Below are positions 1 through 11,415 of a stretch of DNA of 64,000 bases, in pieces (within the stretch, counting starts at the first letter, position 1; every line of letters starts with the position of its first letter). The notes under the pieces are model-generated. The model saw nothing but the letters and a program-made list of their open reading frames with translations. It was not told the DNA's origin and did not search any database. Source of the DNA: Erinaceus europaeus (lineage: Eukaryota > Chordata > Mammalia > Eulipotyphla > Erinaceidae); the NCBI RefSeq assembly GCF_950295315.1, contig NC_080168.1, positions 74,193,519 through 74,257,518 on the forward strand, in the 5' to 3' direction. Both the position numbers and the translations under genes were made by a program.

Positions 1-89
1 CTACTATAAATCACAATTAGAAAAGAAAAACTAGTATGTATACACTTTATTAAACCCATCATCAGAAGTCCTATTCTTTACTTTTTTAG

Positions 90-385
90 AATTTTATTTT
101 GGGGTGGGGGGTTTAGTTAATAGTATAGCTATTGACATGGGTACAATTGCTCATTTCCCCATGATAACTGTCTGCAAAATACTCTTACCCCAGTTTAGAT
201 CTTTTTGCACCATCATGCATCAGGACCCCAATGTCCTCTCCAGCTGCTCCTTGCCTTACTTTCCCAGAGTCCTTTGCTTTGGGGCAGTACACCACTCCCA
301 CTCCACATTTGAGAGAAGTCCCATTCTTTACCATATCTTTATCCTCTTTGTCCAGACTGACCCACTCCCTTTCCTTCCTAATAAC
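90..385 (-). mobile_element. LINE-1 3' UTR fragment (short-type), antisense
   Basis: On the plus strand 'CCAGAGTCCTTTGCTTTGG' is the complement of the short-type L1 3' UTR motif found repeatedly in this window (cACCAAAGtAAAaGACTCTGG). No ORF2 coding part remains. Diverged from the other copies, so probably an old insertion. Confidence 0.6.
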
Positions 386-409
386 TACTAATTAAAGAAA
401 TATTAATTT

Positions 410-598
410 GGGGGCCCGGTGGTGGTGCAACTTATAGTGCACAAAGACCTGGGTTCAAGCCCCTGGTCCCCACCTGCGGGGGGAAAGCTTCACAAGTGGT
501 GAAGCAGGGCTGCAGGTGTCTCTCTGTCTCTCTTCTTCTCTGTCTCCCCTTCTCTCTTAATTGCTTTCTGTCTCTATCCAATAATAAATAAACAAAAC
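410..598 (+). mobile_element. Family A SINE, older short subtype
   Basis: tRNA-like head ('CCGGTGGTGGTGCAAC', 'GGGTTCAAGCCCC' B-box-like), then 'CCCCACCTGCGGGG', 'GTGAAGCAGGGCTGCAGGTG', a CT-rich stretch and an AATAAATAAA tail. Pol III-derived and non-coding. Confidence 0.85.
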
Positions 599-599
599 A

Positions 600-1130
600 T
601 AAAATGCATTTGTCTAGGATTTAACAGAGTGTAAACACCGCACAGTAATTAACTAGGTCTGTAGTTCTAATTTAGGTTTCCTCCTAAGCACCAGACATAG
701 TTCTCCAACTGCATAGTAGAACCCACCTGGATCTTTTCCAAGCATATCAAATTATGCCTTATTCTTCACATTTCATCCTTCTATACCCTCTACTCTGTCT
801 TGGTTGGTGCTACCATTACGCACTTCATTACCCAAATCATAAACTTAAGTGTCACATAATATGCCTCCTTTTCTTTCTATAGTTTGCTTCCAGTAAACCA
901 GCATTTCACATCTCCTCAACTCTTAACAGTCACTTGGCAATACAGGTAACTGACTTCAGGTTCTTCTCCCCTTTTGCCTACTCCTCACTGGCTTCCCTAT
1001 TCAGTCTCATTCCCTTTCTGTCAATGGCACAAGCTCTTGAAGGAGAGACCTCTCTGCTCACACTCAAATATGCTCCAATTTCTTCTAATTCATTCCCCAT
1101 TATCTGGAATAACTACAATAAAGGGGGCAA
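600..1130. other. Unique sequence, no gene seen
   Basis: No SINE or L1 motif was recognised. Short open frames here (for example 934-1140) lack any recognisable domain and are no longer than expected by chance. Confidence 0.5.
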
Positions 1131-1131
1131 A

Positions 1132-1452
1132 AAAGATTGAGCTTGAAGGAATCATGTTAATCAAGGTAAGCCAGAAAGAAAAGGATGAATATGAGATAGT
1201 CTCACTCATGGACAGAAGTTGAAAAATATGAACAGAAGGGAAAACACAAAGCAGAAATGAAGTTGGAGTACTGCACCAAAGCAAAAGATTCTGAAGTGGA
1301 GGGAAGTGTTCAGGTCCTGGAACACAATGACAGAGAAGGATCTAGGTAGAGGGTTAGAGTGTTATATTGAAAACAGAAACATTATGCATGTACCAACTAC
1401 TGTATTTTACTGTCATCTGTAAACCATTAATCCCCCTAATAAAGAAGAAAAA
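1132..1452 (+). mobile_element. LINE-1 3' end (ORF2 C-terminal remnant plus short 3' UTR)
   Basis: Begins within the 'CTTGAAGGAATCATGTTAA' end of ORF2, passes 'TGCACCAAAGCAAAAGATTC' and ends at the terminal 'CCCCCTAATAAAGAAGAAAAA' A-rich tail. Strongly 5'-truncated. Confidence 0.8.
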
Positions 1453-1497
1453 TGGTAAAAATAAAAAGTTTTTATCTGCAATAAAAACTAAAGAGCA

Positions 1498-4273
1498 TAC
1501 ACCTATGTTCATAGCAGCACAGTTTGTAATAGCTAAAACCTAGAAGTAAACTAGGTTCCCAACAACAGATGAATGGCTGAGAAAACTGTGGTATATACAC
1601 AATGGAATACTATGCAGCTATTAAGAATAATGAGCCCACCTTCTCTGACCCAACTTTAATGGAGGTAGAAGGAATTGTGTTAAGTGACATAAGTCAGAAA
1701 GACAAAGAAGAGTATGGGATGGTCCCACTCTTAAACAGAAGTTGAGAAAGAAGAACAGAAAGGGAAACTCAAAGCAGAATCTGACTGAATTTGGAGTAGG
1801 GCACCAAAGTAAAAAATCTCTAGGTGGAGGGTAAGGGTAGATGTTCAACTTCACTGTTGGGGAGAGGGACATAGACCTTTGGTGGTGTGAATGGTGTTAA
1901 TATGCACTCTTATTAACTTATAGTCACACAGATCACTATTTAATTAACATGAGAGGGGGGAAAAAAACGGATCGAATGTCTCAAACTTCTTGATGCATAG
2001 ACCACATGGCTATAGGCTGAGTATATATGTTCCTTCAGTGTAAATGCTTAAGACTTCAAATTGGTAATCAGATTGAATTTTAACAGTGGGCTCAAATTGT
2101 TAATACATTTCTAATAATGACTTGTTCTCTGAAATATTAAATCTCCTAAAAGCTTAGACCAGGGAGAAAAAAAAGCAACTGGTGGCATTACTTAATAAGA
2201 TATAGATATATGTAAATAGCATTAAATGACATAAATTATGGTGAGGTCTTGTATAATACAGCAAATCCTAACAATGGGATTTTCAAAGGTAACCCAATTG
2301 CCAAATAATTTGATTATAACAATAACTATCTATTGCCTTCTTGAACCCTAAGACAGCAGGAACCTTCCCCTTTCTCTATAAAACCCATATTTCTTCCAGT
2401 CTTGGAACCTCTGCAGTGGAGCACGCTTTCCTGCTGGCTTCTCTCAGTTCATGCCAATTGATACTGCATCTGTTGATCCCAGCCTAATCAATGTAACCAG
2501 TACCACCTCAGTATGTTTCCCTTTGGACTGTGTCTAGAGACATCAGGTGTGGAATGTCAATATCCCTCCAGCTTCATTACTCTGGTGAGACCTTTCCTAG
2601 CTCATAGGACTCCTTAATTCCATTTTGGGTAGTGTACTTCTTAACAAAGGCTCAAAACCTAGATATAGACCAGTGTCCATCAGATAGTGATATGTACACA
2701 CGTATCCATAAGTTAGGGAAAAATATATACGGTAAAGCAAAAGTGCACAATAGTTTGCAGTGAGTCAATAAAAGCAGCAAGCAAGTAGAAAGACTTAAAA
2801 AGACACCATAAAGTACCTAGTCAAATAATTTCTACTTATACCTAGATACCCTCCTCACCTACTTCCTATTTCAGTTCCCTCAATCACTCCAAAGCTAACC
2901 TTGTCAGACAAAGTAAGGACTACAAAAGCTGAATAAGGGCAAGAGACTGGCATACTTTAATGATGACTCTTTGGTCACTACCAGGCCACCCCATCACCTG
3001 GGGCTCTAGTCAGGGAGTCCCGGGATTCCCACACAGACATGATGGGCCTACACCTCTAACAGATCCCTCTCTCCACTGTCAATGGTCATCTCCATCAGGA
3101 ACAACATAATAGACCCCTTTGTGGGCCCCTACAGGATCTTGCCCTCAATGTGGGTCAACAATGGTAGGGACTGTTCCATTCTCCAAAGGGAGGTTGGACG
3201 ACATACTCTCCCTACCACCCGAAGAAGATGGGTCCTGAAATTAGTGCACCCTGGAATGTTCCTCGCCGTGTCCACAGAATATGAGCTCAGACCTAGAGGG
3301 ATTCAGAGGTTACATAGGATCTTGTGCTGAATATGGGCCATCAAATCGACGGGGATTATAGATAACAATATTTAAATACTTTCCCCATATTTGGGAGCTA
3401 CTCTCTTCCCTGATCCAGCTGGCTAGTCCCTTTTCCAACCATGACACTATCTCCCCAGACAAGAACTTAGGTCACCTGCATATTAGCTTTCAGGCTCAGG
3501 CAAAAACTAGTAGGATCAGGGGCTCCTTGGAATATACCTAAAATAGGCCTACTAGCTTTTTCCAAAACTGAGACCCCAAATCTCTATCTGTAATATTCCT
3601 GCCTTTAGTCAACAATTTGTTCTACTTTATATCTGAACTCTTTTTCAGCCACCAGATTTCAGATGCTACCATGATGCCAATCTGACTACCCTGGGCAGAG
3701 AACTCCACCAATGTGTCCTGGAGCCTCACCTTCCTAGGACCCCTCCCCCCACACTAGGGAAAGAGACAGGCTGAAAGTATGGATTGACTTACCAGTGCCC
3801 ATGTTCAGCAGGGAAGCAATTACAGAAGCCAGACCTTCCACCTTCTGCATCCCACAGTGACTCTGGGTCTGTACTCCCAGAGGGTTAAAGAATAGGAAAT
3901 CTGGATGTGAGGGCAATCTGGCTGAGACATCTGTCACCCCATTGATCGATCGCCAGGGTTGATTCGGCTGATCTGGCTGGCTAGGCGGGTGTCCCCTTCC
4001 TCCCTCACCACTCCATGTGCATCCCTCACAAAGTTGTGCACTTGGTTGAAGAAGATGGCCTTCCCCGAATAGAGACGAACAGGTCTTAGGTCTAGGGTAT
4101 AAGCAGCTCTGCTCCCCTGATAGAACCTCCAAACAAGCTCTCAAGAATAGGAAAGCTATCAAGGGAAGAGATGGGATATGGAGTTCTGGTGGTGGGAATT
4201 GTGTGGAATCGTACCCCTCTTATCTTAAAGTCTTGCCAATATTCCCATTTTATAAATAAAAAATTTTAAAAAG
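1498..4273 (+). mobile_element. 5'-truncated LINE-1 with complete long 3' tail (T1+T2+T3)
   Basis: The copy starts in the L1 ORF2 3' end ('TATGTTCATAGCAGCACAG', then 'CAATGGAATACTATGCAGC'). It runs through 'GCACCAAAGTAAAAAATC' at about 1800 into a tail of some 2.4 kb. T1 spans about 1875-2765, T2 about 2766-3607 and T3 about 3608-4262, ending 'TTATAAATAAAAAATTTTAAAA'. A 9-bp duplication TAAAGAGCA flanks it (1489-1497 and 4274-4282), which fits L1 target-primed integration. This is the best uninterrupted copy in the window linking ORF2 remnants to the whole tail, and it shows the tail behaves as the 3' UTR of one L1 lineage. Non-functional. Confidence 0.75.
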
Positions 4274-4282
4274 TAAAGAGCA

Positions 4283-4844
4283 CTGTTAAAAGAGACAGGG
4301 ACACAAAGAAACAGAAAGAGATCCCTTTCTCAAAGTTTTAATTTTTTCATCCCCTCATCATCTTTCTTTTTCTGTACTTTCTTCTTTTCCACAAAAGGAG
4401 AAGGAGCAAATTTCTATCTCTTGCTGCATTCTTTACTCTCCACCTCCTGCTTGTCTTTCTTTGTTGCTCCAAGAAGAAACTGAACTGGAAAAGATGCTTC
4501 TTTGGGGATGGGAAAGGGAGCAAGAATGGTGAAAAAGTCATTTACCTTTCTGGTAAAGTCTATATTCATCACTATCAATTTTGGGCAGAACACAATGGGA
4601 GAAATTAAGATGCTGGAGTATGAGGAATATAATTAAATCAAAGAGCTATTAGATCACTATGAAGGCCACTGAGCATTGAGTGAGTGGGTTGTTAGGGAAG
4701 TGCTCCGTAAAAAGGAAACAATGGTCTTGAATTAAAGCTGGAGAGTAGCTAGGAGGTAAGGAAGTCACTTTATGAGATGAAAGAGAAATAAATGTAAGGA
4801 AGAAATGCCATCAGATATTTAAAATAAAAGACATTTGTTGTTAG
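4283..4844. other. Unique sequence, no gene seen
   Basis: No recognised repeat and no credible coding frame. A pyrimidine/purine-biased stretch at about 4325-4520 produces a low-complexity open frame on the minus strand. Confidence 0.45.
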
Positions 4845-4965
4845 TTTGTTTTAATTTTTCATTCTTTATTTTAGAGACAGAAGGAGAGAGGAGAGAAACC
4901 TCAGCACTCATCCACCATGCATGGAGTGTTCCCCAGAATAGAAGATTACATATGAGACCTGTTGT
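4845..4965 (-). mobile_element. Possible family C-like SINE remnant
   Basis: 'TTATTTTAGAGACAGAAGGAGAGAG' layout resembles the 3' half of family C SINEs read in antisense. Heavily diverged; the call rests on layout only. Confidence 0.3.
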
Positions 4966-5501
4966 CATCCTTTCTAGCAAGAACGTATGCTGCAGTATCT
5001 GACCTGCTATAGTACCAAAGGACTATAAAGGATATCAGGAAGTTAAAGCTGTGACTAGAAACAGGTCGACACATTTTGAGAGCACAGTAAGGTATATGCA
5101 AATGAATCACAAATATTCAAATAGGTGAACCTGGATGAAATGTTACTTCTCACATAAAATGGTTACCATGCTTTCCAAAGGGCATGTCAGCACAAAGAGC
5201 TCAGACTTTGGGGCATCTGAATAAACAGGTTCTCTTTACTTGCTTTTAATTCCTCTGCCAGATCCTCTCCAAGTTCTTCATGACATTTGGCCGTTAGTGC
5301 GTATTAAGTAAATCTAACGAAATGAAAGTTTTTCCTCAAACTATGCAAATTATTCATAACTTTTCCATCTCTCTGTGAGGTTTTGGCTTTTTTTTTTTTA
5401 TATAATCTTCACTGGAGTTGAGCTTAGAGCCTTCATAATTCAAGCAATTTTTTTTTCACTCTGGAGAGTTCTACTTGAAAACGAAAGACATGTGGATTGG
5501 T

Positions 5502-5645
5502 AGATATATTTATTTATTTATTTCCTTTTGTTGCCCTTGTTGTTTTATTGTTGTAGTTATTATTGATGTCACTGTTGTTGGATAGGACAGAGAGAAATGG
5601 AGAGAGGAGGGAAAAGCAGAGAGGGGGAGAGAAAGGAGGCTGAGT
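5502..5645 (-). mobile_element. Family A SINE, 5'-truncated, antisense
   Basis: Starts with the reversed tail (TATTTATTTATTTATTTCC), then 'TTTTGTTGCCCTTGTTG', 'GGATAGGACAGAGAGAAATGG' and the purine-rich complement of the CT region. The tRNA-like head is missing or unrecognisable. Confidence 0.8.
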
Positions 5646-5916
5646 CTATACCAGAGGATATGGGATTCAAGTCTGGTGTCACTGTCTGCCCACCATGTGG
5701 AATCCAAATCTTACCTTGCTTGGTGTGCCCAGGACACCCCAAAATCCAAGACAGTGCAAACAATTTCAATCTTCTCTCAGTGCCTGAATAAAAAATATTA
5801 GTACATTATTCCTTCCACACCATTTTTAATTAATTTACTAGTACACTGATCAACTTGGGTTTATGGTGGTGCTGAAGATTTAACTTGAGACCTTAGTACA
5901 TTATTTTTTTATTTTT

Positions 5917-6142
5917 TATATTTATTTATTTATTCCCTTTTGTTGCCCTTGTTGTTTTATTGTTGTAGTTATTATTGATGTCTCTGTTGTTGGATAGGGC
6001 AGAGATAAATGTAGAGAGGAGGGAAAGACAGAGATGGGGAGAGAAATACACCTGCAGACCTGCTTCACCGCCTGTGAAGCGACTCTCCTGCAAGTAGGGG
6101 CTTGGGGGCTCGAACCAGGATCCTTAAGCATGACCCTGGTGT
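5917..6142 (-). mobile_element. Family A SINE, antisense
   Basis: Reversed tail, 'CCCTTTTGTTGCCCTTGTTG', 'ACACCTGCAGACCTGCTTCAC', and the complement of the B box near 6110 (GGCTCGAACCAGG). The head is incomplete. Confidence 0.85.
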
Positions 6143-6950
6143 GTTTCTAAGGATTGTAATATTTACAAACTCATCCTGAGAGCCTACTGGGCATCAAACA
6201 CTTACTATTTCCCATCTTGTCTTCATGCTTGTTCCTTGGGGTATTGTTAGATGGTCATTGTAGATGGTCAGAGTGTTGGCCAAAATCACACAGCCCATGG
6301 ATAATGAAGCTGGAGTTGAAGCCCTGGACACCACCTTTCAGAGCCAGGTTTTTCTCTACAGATTCCTCGAGACTAATCTTGGCTTTGCTATTTACTTGCT
6401 GAGCTCAAATCTTGCTTATTTAATTTCCCTAAATGTTCATTTCCTTGTCACTGAATTGATGATAATAATGACATAGATCTTGGGAGCTGTAGTGAGGATT
6501 TGATTAGCTAATGCTTGTAAATAGCTCAGCAGGTTGGCTAGCACACAGCCAGCCTCAGTAAATGGCACTACTGCTCTCTAGTTTTATATCCAGCACCATC
6601 TTCTGTCCTTCCCATAACACAGGAGAGGCTGCCCCTCTGGATGGAGTTCAAGACTCCTCTGCAAAGGACCATCCCATAATTCTAGTCATTAGTTGGATCT
6701 CCTCCCATATCCCACCTACACTTCACATGTGGAAAACTGCTAGCAGAACTAATCTTCCTCCTCCCCCAAGCCTACTTCTCTGCATTCCCTTAGCTGGTAA
6801 CTAGCAGTGCTCTGAGTCATAACAGTAGCCTTTGTTCTTTACTCCCCCATTTCACTGTCCCAGAACATTCATCAGTCATCTAATTCCTCAACAGCACTCT
6901 AAATCACTCAGCCTCTCTGGAAGTTCACAGTGTCACTACAGGGTCGGTCG
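6143..6950. other. Unique sequence, no gene seen
   Basis: No transposable element recognised. Short open frames (for example 6217-6402, 6562-6804) carry no domain and have no flanking splice or promoter logic that I can defend. Confidence 0.45.
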
Positions 6951-6951
6951 G

Positions 6952-7004
<53 letters not shown>

Positions 7005-7088
7005 ATCTATATCTATATCATCTATATCTATATCATCTATATCTATATCTATATCTATATCTATATCTATATCTATATATCTATATCT
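6951..7088. repeat. Compound microsatellite (TCTA)n then (ATCTAT)n
   Basis: About 50 bp of tetranucleotide CTAT units followed by hexanucleotide ATCTAT units with occasional ATC interruptions. Confidence 0.97.
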
Positions 7089-7109
7089 TTCTCTCTGGCT
7101 TATTTAGGG

Positions 7110-7262
7110 TTCAGGAGAAAGCCTAATGGGTTTGTAAAACATGTTCATGTCTGAGGCTCTAAGGTCCCAGGTTCAATCCTTAGCACCACCATAAGTCAGA
7201 GCTGAGCAATACTCTAGTCTTTCTCTGTGTATCTTTCTCTCTCTATCTCTCATTAAAATAAA
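7110..7262 (+). mobile_element. Family B SINE
   Basis: 'GTCTGAGGCTCTAAGGTCCC', 'CAGGTTCAATCCTTAGCACC' B-box region and 'CAGAGCTGAGCAATACTCT', followed by an A-rich tail. Immediately followed by a family A SINE that landed in or next to its tail. Confidence 0.75.
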
Positions 7263-7267
7263 ATAAA

Positions 7268-7628
7268 TTGGGGGTTGGGCAGTAGTGCAGAGGGTTAAGT
7301 GCACGTGGCGCAAAGTGCAAAGACCGGAGTAAAGATCCTGGTTCGAGTCCCTGGCTCCCCACCTGTGTGTGGGGGGGATCACTTCAGAAGAGGTGAAGCA
7401 GGTCTGCAGGTGTCTTATCTTTCTCTCCCCCTCTCTGTCTTCCCCTCCTCTCTCCATTTCTCTCTGTTCTATCCAACAATAACAGCAATGGCAACAACAA
7501 TGATGGCAGTGGCAGCGATGAACAACAAGGGGGGAAAAGGACAGCCTCCAGGAGAAGTGGATTCATGGTGAAGGCACCGAGCCTCAGCAATAACCCTGGA
7601 GGCAATAAATAAATAAATAAATAAATAG
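7268..7628 (+). mobile_element. Family A SINE, near full length
   Basis: Head with 'GCAGTAGTGCAGAGGG' and 'CCTGGTTCGAGTCCC', middle 'GTGAAGCAGGTCTGCAGGTG', CT-rich block, 'CTATCCAACAATAACAGC', 'AACAACAAGGGGGGAAAAGG', and a (AAAT)n tail. The terminal extension 'GATTCATGGTGAAGGCACCGAG...AATAACCCTGGAGGC' marks the longer subtype. Confidence 0.92.
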
Positions 7629-7635
7629 AATGTTT

Positions 7636-7757
7636 TTAAAATAATTATTTATGTGAAAGTGAGAGAGGGGGAACCAGAGCATTTCTTTGGCACATGTGAT
7701 ACTGGAGATTGAACTGGGGACCTAGTGCCTGTGGATCCAACACATCCCTTTATACCG
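7636..7757 (-). mobile_element. Family C SINE remnant, antisense
   Basis: 'TTATTTATGTGAAAGTGAGAG' and 'GGCACATGTGATACTGGAG...TTGAACTGGGGACCT' match the antisense layout of family C. Confidence 0.55.
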
Positions 7758-8449
7758 TGAATTTTTGTACTTTTATATATTCTAATTTTTAATATTCCAT
7801 TAGCATGTATTTAATATTTATTTGCCATACTTTGATTATAGGGGCTGTGGTGCCTTCCCTCTTTCATTTTTTTTAAATCCAAGGTGAGTGCTTGATTTAC
7901 CTTGCTTCGATGCCAAGTTTTCTCCCTGTGCCACTTCCCATATGACACTGCCAGAATGCTGTTGCCTAACACAGAGGTCTACTCACAGCACTCTCTTGCT
8001 TAAGTGCCTTCAGTGGCTCCTTCAATCTTCCAATGGCATAGCACTTTCACCCTTCCCCATGGCCTAAATCACCCAGCAATGAGAATCCTTTTCATTTCCC
8101 AGAAGGTGGCCTCACAATCATATTTTCCTGTCTTTGAAAGCACGACAAGTGATCTTATGAAAATTCACCTAAGATGGATTATGTACCTCTACAATGCTTC
8201 TGTGCTTTTAAGGATTTCAGTGACTCAGCTTCATCATCCCAGCTCATGAGATGGTGAATCTGAAGCTACACAAGGACAGACAGCTCTTTTCACTCTGATG
8301 TTCATGTAATGGTGAACTCTCACTAAGCCTGATCTATGTGCTTCTGAAAGCCAGGAGTAAGAACAAAGTGGTAGAATCTGGTGGCTGGTTAGATGCAGAG
8401 GGATAAACACATCCAGGGTGCCAAGGCAGTTTATACATAAACACAAACG
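7758..8449. other. Unique sequence, no gene seen
   Basis: No recognised repeat; no credible coding frame on either strand. Confidence 0.45.
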
Positions 8450-8540
8450 GTGGAGGGATAAAATAGCTCACTTGGATAGCTTTGGCAAGCATGGGACTCA
8501 GGTTCAAATCTAGCCTCTATGTCTATTCATATCTGCTGCT
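8450..8540 (+). mobile_element. Family D SINE fragment
   Basis: 'AGCTCACTTGGATAG', 'GGGACTCAGGTTCAAATC' retain a tRNA-like A/B-box layout. Diverged and short. Confidence 0.5.
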
Positions 8541-8604
8541 CACTTTTTTATTGGGATGTTCTTTTTCTTTTTATTGAGCTGTATTAGTTCATTTTTTTCT
8601 TTTT

Positions 8605-9295
8605 ATGGTGATTTTTTTATTAAGGAGGTTAATAGTTTATAGTGCAATAACTAACATATGCATACAATTTCATTATACAATAGCCCCCCCCCCATTTTTC
8701 TTCCTATCTACCCTCTATCTCCCTCCCAGAGTCCTTTGCTTTGGTACAATACACCAGTATAAGTTCTTTATAAACATCTGTTATCAACCAATTGTCTGAA
8801 ATGTAGTGTGAAAATATCTTTTTCCAAAAAATAAAAAATAAAATAAAATAAATAAAAAATAAATAAAACAATAAAATATCTTTTTCCATTTGCTGGGTTG
8901 CCTGTTTACCCTTATAGAATTTTCCTTTTGATGTTTAGAAGCTTTTTAATTTGATATAGTCCTATTTATTCATTCTTGTTTTTGTTTTTCCTGTCCATGG
9001 GGTAGAGTCTCCAAATAAGTCTTTCATGTTAAGATCATAAAATGTTTCACCAATGTATTCTTCTATGTATTTTATAGTTTCAGCTCTAAATCCAGATCTT
9101 TGATCCATTTTGAGTTAATTTTGGTGTACGGTGTTAGATGGTAGTCTAATTTCATTTTTCTGCATGTGGTTATCCAATTCACCCAACACCATTTGTTAGA
9201 GAGTTTCTTTTCCCCAGTGGGCAGTTTTGGCCTCTTTATCATATATAATACGCTTGTATATGCGTGGGTTTAGTTCTAGGCTAGGCAGATAAATA
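8605..9295 (-). mobile_element. LINE-1 3' UTR and ORF2 fragment, antisense
   Basis: 8605-8775 is the complement of the short-type 3' UTR ('CCCAGAGTCCTTTGCTTTGG'). From about 8890 to 9295 it is ORF2 in antisense ('GGGTTGCCTGTTTACCC', 'GTAGAGTCTCCAAATAAG', 'ATCCATTTTGAGTTAATTTT'). The ORF2 C-terminal region between them is missing, so the copy has an internal deletion. A (AAAAT)-rich simple repeat occupies 8826-8876 at that gap. Confidence 0.8.
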
Positions 9296-9799
9296 TTTAT
9301 GGAGTTGGGGGTGGAATAATGGTTTTGAATCTGTCTAGTACTTCTGGCTACTTTCTTCAATCTAATAAGGGACTTGAGTTGTTCTTTCTTAAAGGCAGGC
9401 CAATAGCTTCAGGGTCAGTCAGAAGGGGAATAATGGTCTAAGTCAAATCCCATGAATGAGATGGAGGGGTCTCAGCTGTCTGGTATGGTGGTTTTCCCAG
9501 AAAGAGCTGATTCAACATTGCTGTCCTCTCAGGCGGTAAGCCCACTTCCGTAAGGAAGCCACAGCAGAGTTTCATTATCCTTCCTTGACTCTCTTCCAAC
9601 ACTTTGATATCCTTGAAGTGAAGAAGCTGAAAAATGCTCACAGTGAGACAAGCCACATAGAGCATGCTTAAAAAATTCTAACCCAGAAGACCTGGGCAAA
9701 GCTAAACCTCTCCGTTTGATTCTGTCTGTGTCCTCTTAGGATTTATCTTAGACATGCGACTGTGCAAAGAGCTGCTGTCTTCATCATCAGCTAGTTCCA
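9296..9799. other. Unique sequence with one unassigned minus-strand open frame
   Basis: A 75-codon minus-strand frame at 9438-9665 is open, but I recognise no domain and see no supporting start context. It may be chance. Confidence 0.35.
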
Positions 9800-9945
9800 A
9801 GCGTGCTGCTTTGCCGTGTGCATGACTCAGGTTCAAGCCTGCCCCCACCACACTGGAGGGAGCTTTGGTGCTGTGGTCTCTTTCTCTCTTTCCATATTTT
9901 TGTCTCTGTCGCTCTCTATCTGAAAAAGTCATCCTGGAGGTCAAG
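9800..9945 (+). mobile_element. Family D SINE
   Basis: 'GTGCATGACTCAGGTTCAAG' (B-box-like), 'CCACCACACTGGAGG' and a CT-rich 3' part. Confidence 0.55.
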
Positions 9946-10137
9946 TAGTGGTGTGTCTTATAGAGTGCACATTACAATGCACAAGGACACTGCTTCAAGC
10001 CTTCAGTACCCACCTGTAGGCAGGATGCTCTGTGGGCGGTGAAGCAGTGCTGCAAGTGTCTCTCCTCTCTCTTCCTCTATCCCCACCCCCTTCCCTCTCA
10101 GTTTCTGTCTTTATCCAAAATCAATTAATTTAAAAAG
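9946..10137 (+). mobile_element. Family A SINE, older short subtype
   Basis: 'TACAATGCACAAGGACACTG', 'GTGAAGCAGTGCTGCAAGTG', CT-rich region, 'TCTTTATCCAAAATC'. Confidence 0.8.
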
Positions 10138-10204
10138 TCATTCTGGTGCAGTGAAGCCTCAGTAATGACAACGGCAACAACAACAATAACAAGAGCAGCA
10201 ACAG

Positions 10205-10510
10205 CTAGAGCTGGGCAGCCAGTGTCACATCCAGTAGAGCAAACAAGCTACCAAATGTAAGGACCATGGTTCAAGTCCCATATTCTCAGCTGCAAGTGGT
10301 GGAGCAGTGCAGTAAGTGTCTTTCTGTCTGTCTGTCTGTCTCTATCTCCTTCTCCCTCCCTACCTCCTCTCCTCTCTTTTTTCTCTCTTTATCAAATCAG
10401 TGAAAAGGGACAAATATCTACCAGGAATTAAGGATTCATCATGCAGGCACTGACTATCAGCAAAAATCCTGGTGGCAAAAGAAGAAGAAGAACAAGGAGG
10501 AAGAGGAAGA
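10205..10510 (+). mobile_element. Family A SINE, diverged
   Basis: 'CATGGTTCAAGTCCC' B box, 'GGTGGAGCAGTGCAGTAAGTG', (TCTG)n/CT block, then the 'GGATTCATCATGCAGGCAC...AATCCTGGTGGC' terminal extension and a GAA-rich tail. Confidence 0.75.
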
Positions 10511-10949
10511 AGAGGAGGCTTGGAAAAAAATTTAAAGAAAAAAAGTTTTTTCTTTAAAAAGTACCCTAAAGGTACTTATGCATCATTTATTGAAACATGT
10601 AATAATTTTTATGTATGCAGGTTCATATAGTCATGCATATGTTCATAATTGCCTTAGTATCTGCCCTGCTCCCATGGAAGGTCAAATACCTAGGGAGAAT
10701 ATATGACACCCTTCCTCTAGTCCTTTTCCCCCTAACAAAGCCCTCTGCAAAACCTTTATTTCTGCTGTGATCAACTTTTCTGTTACTAAAAGTAGTCATG
10801 TTCTCTCATCATTCCATACCTGGCCACATTGCTTCCAGAGCTGTGAATGCCCTGCCCTGACAGCATCCTATTCCTGGTAACAGTCTTCATCCGCTTACCA
10901 CTCTAGTGACCTCTTCTCCTAAAGGAGCCTGTGAGTGCGTACACATGTG

Positions 10950-10952
<3 letters not shown>
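10511..10952. other. Unique sequence, no gene seen
   Basis: No recognised repeat or coding frame. Confidence 0.4.

Positions 10953-10991
<39 letters not shown>
10953..10991. repeat. (AC)n microsatellite
   Basis: Uninterrupted AC dinucleotide run of about 19 units. Confidence 0.97.
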
Positions 10992-10996
<5 letters not shown>

Positions 10997-11065
10997 ACTT
11001 GTGGCTTTTAATAAATCCTCACCTTGAAGACCAGCCAGGACAGAGTCAGTATCTTCTTTTTTTAA

Positions 11066-11415
11066 ATTTTATTTTTTATTGCCACCAGGGTTCTCCTTAG
11101 AGGCTCAGTGACCACACAATGAATTCACAGTTGGCTGGTAGCCTCTCTCTCTCTGTGTTTCTATTTTTCTTTCTCTTTCCCTTTCTTTTTTTCTTTCTTT
11201 TCTTCTTTCTCTTTCTCTCTTTCTTTTTCTTTCTTTTGCTAGGACACAGAGAAGGTGAGAGGGAAGAGGAAAGTGGATAAGAGACAGGAGAGACATCTGC
11301 AGCACTGCTCCACCACTTAGGAAACTCCTCCCCTGCAGGTGGGGATTGATACCTTGCACCCAGGTCCTTGCTCATGGCAGTTTGTGTTCTCTACCAGGTG
11401 CTTCACTGCTTGTTC
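11066..11415 (-). mobile_element. Family A SINE, antisense
   Basis: 'ATTGCCACCAGGGTTCTCC' and 'CACAATGAATTCACAG' are the complement of the terminal extension. A (TTTC)n stretch is the expanded middle, and 'ACATCTGCAGCACTGC' with 'CCCCTGCAGGTGGGGA' lead into the head. Confidence 0.8.

Noticed and set aside
2881..3330. Open frame 3082-3330 and similar ones at 18910 and 61300 as a conserved protein
   Set aside because: They lie in T2 of the L1 tail; copies differ by frameshifts and stops.
9438..9665. 75-codon minus-strand open frame as a gene
   Set aside because: No recognisable domain, no exon borders, length within chance for 64 kb.
10321..10345. Short (TCTG) repeats as a CRISPR-like array
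   Set aside because: Simple microsatellite inside a SINE; no spacers or regular repeat units anywhere in the window.
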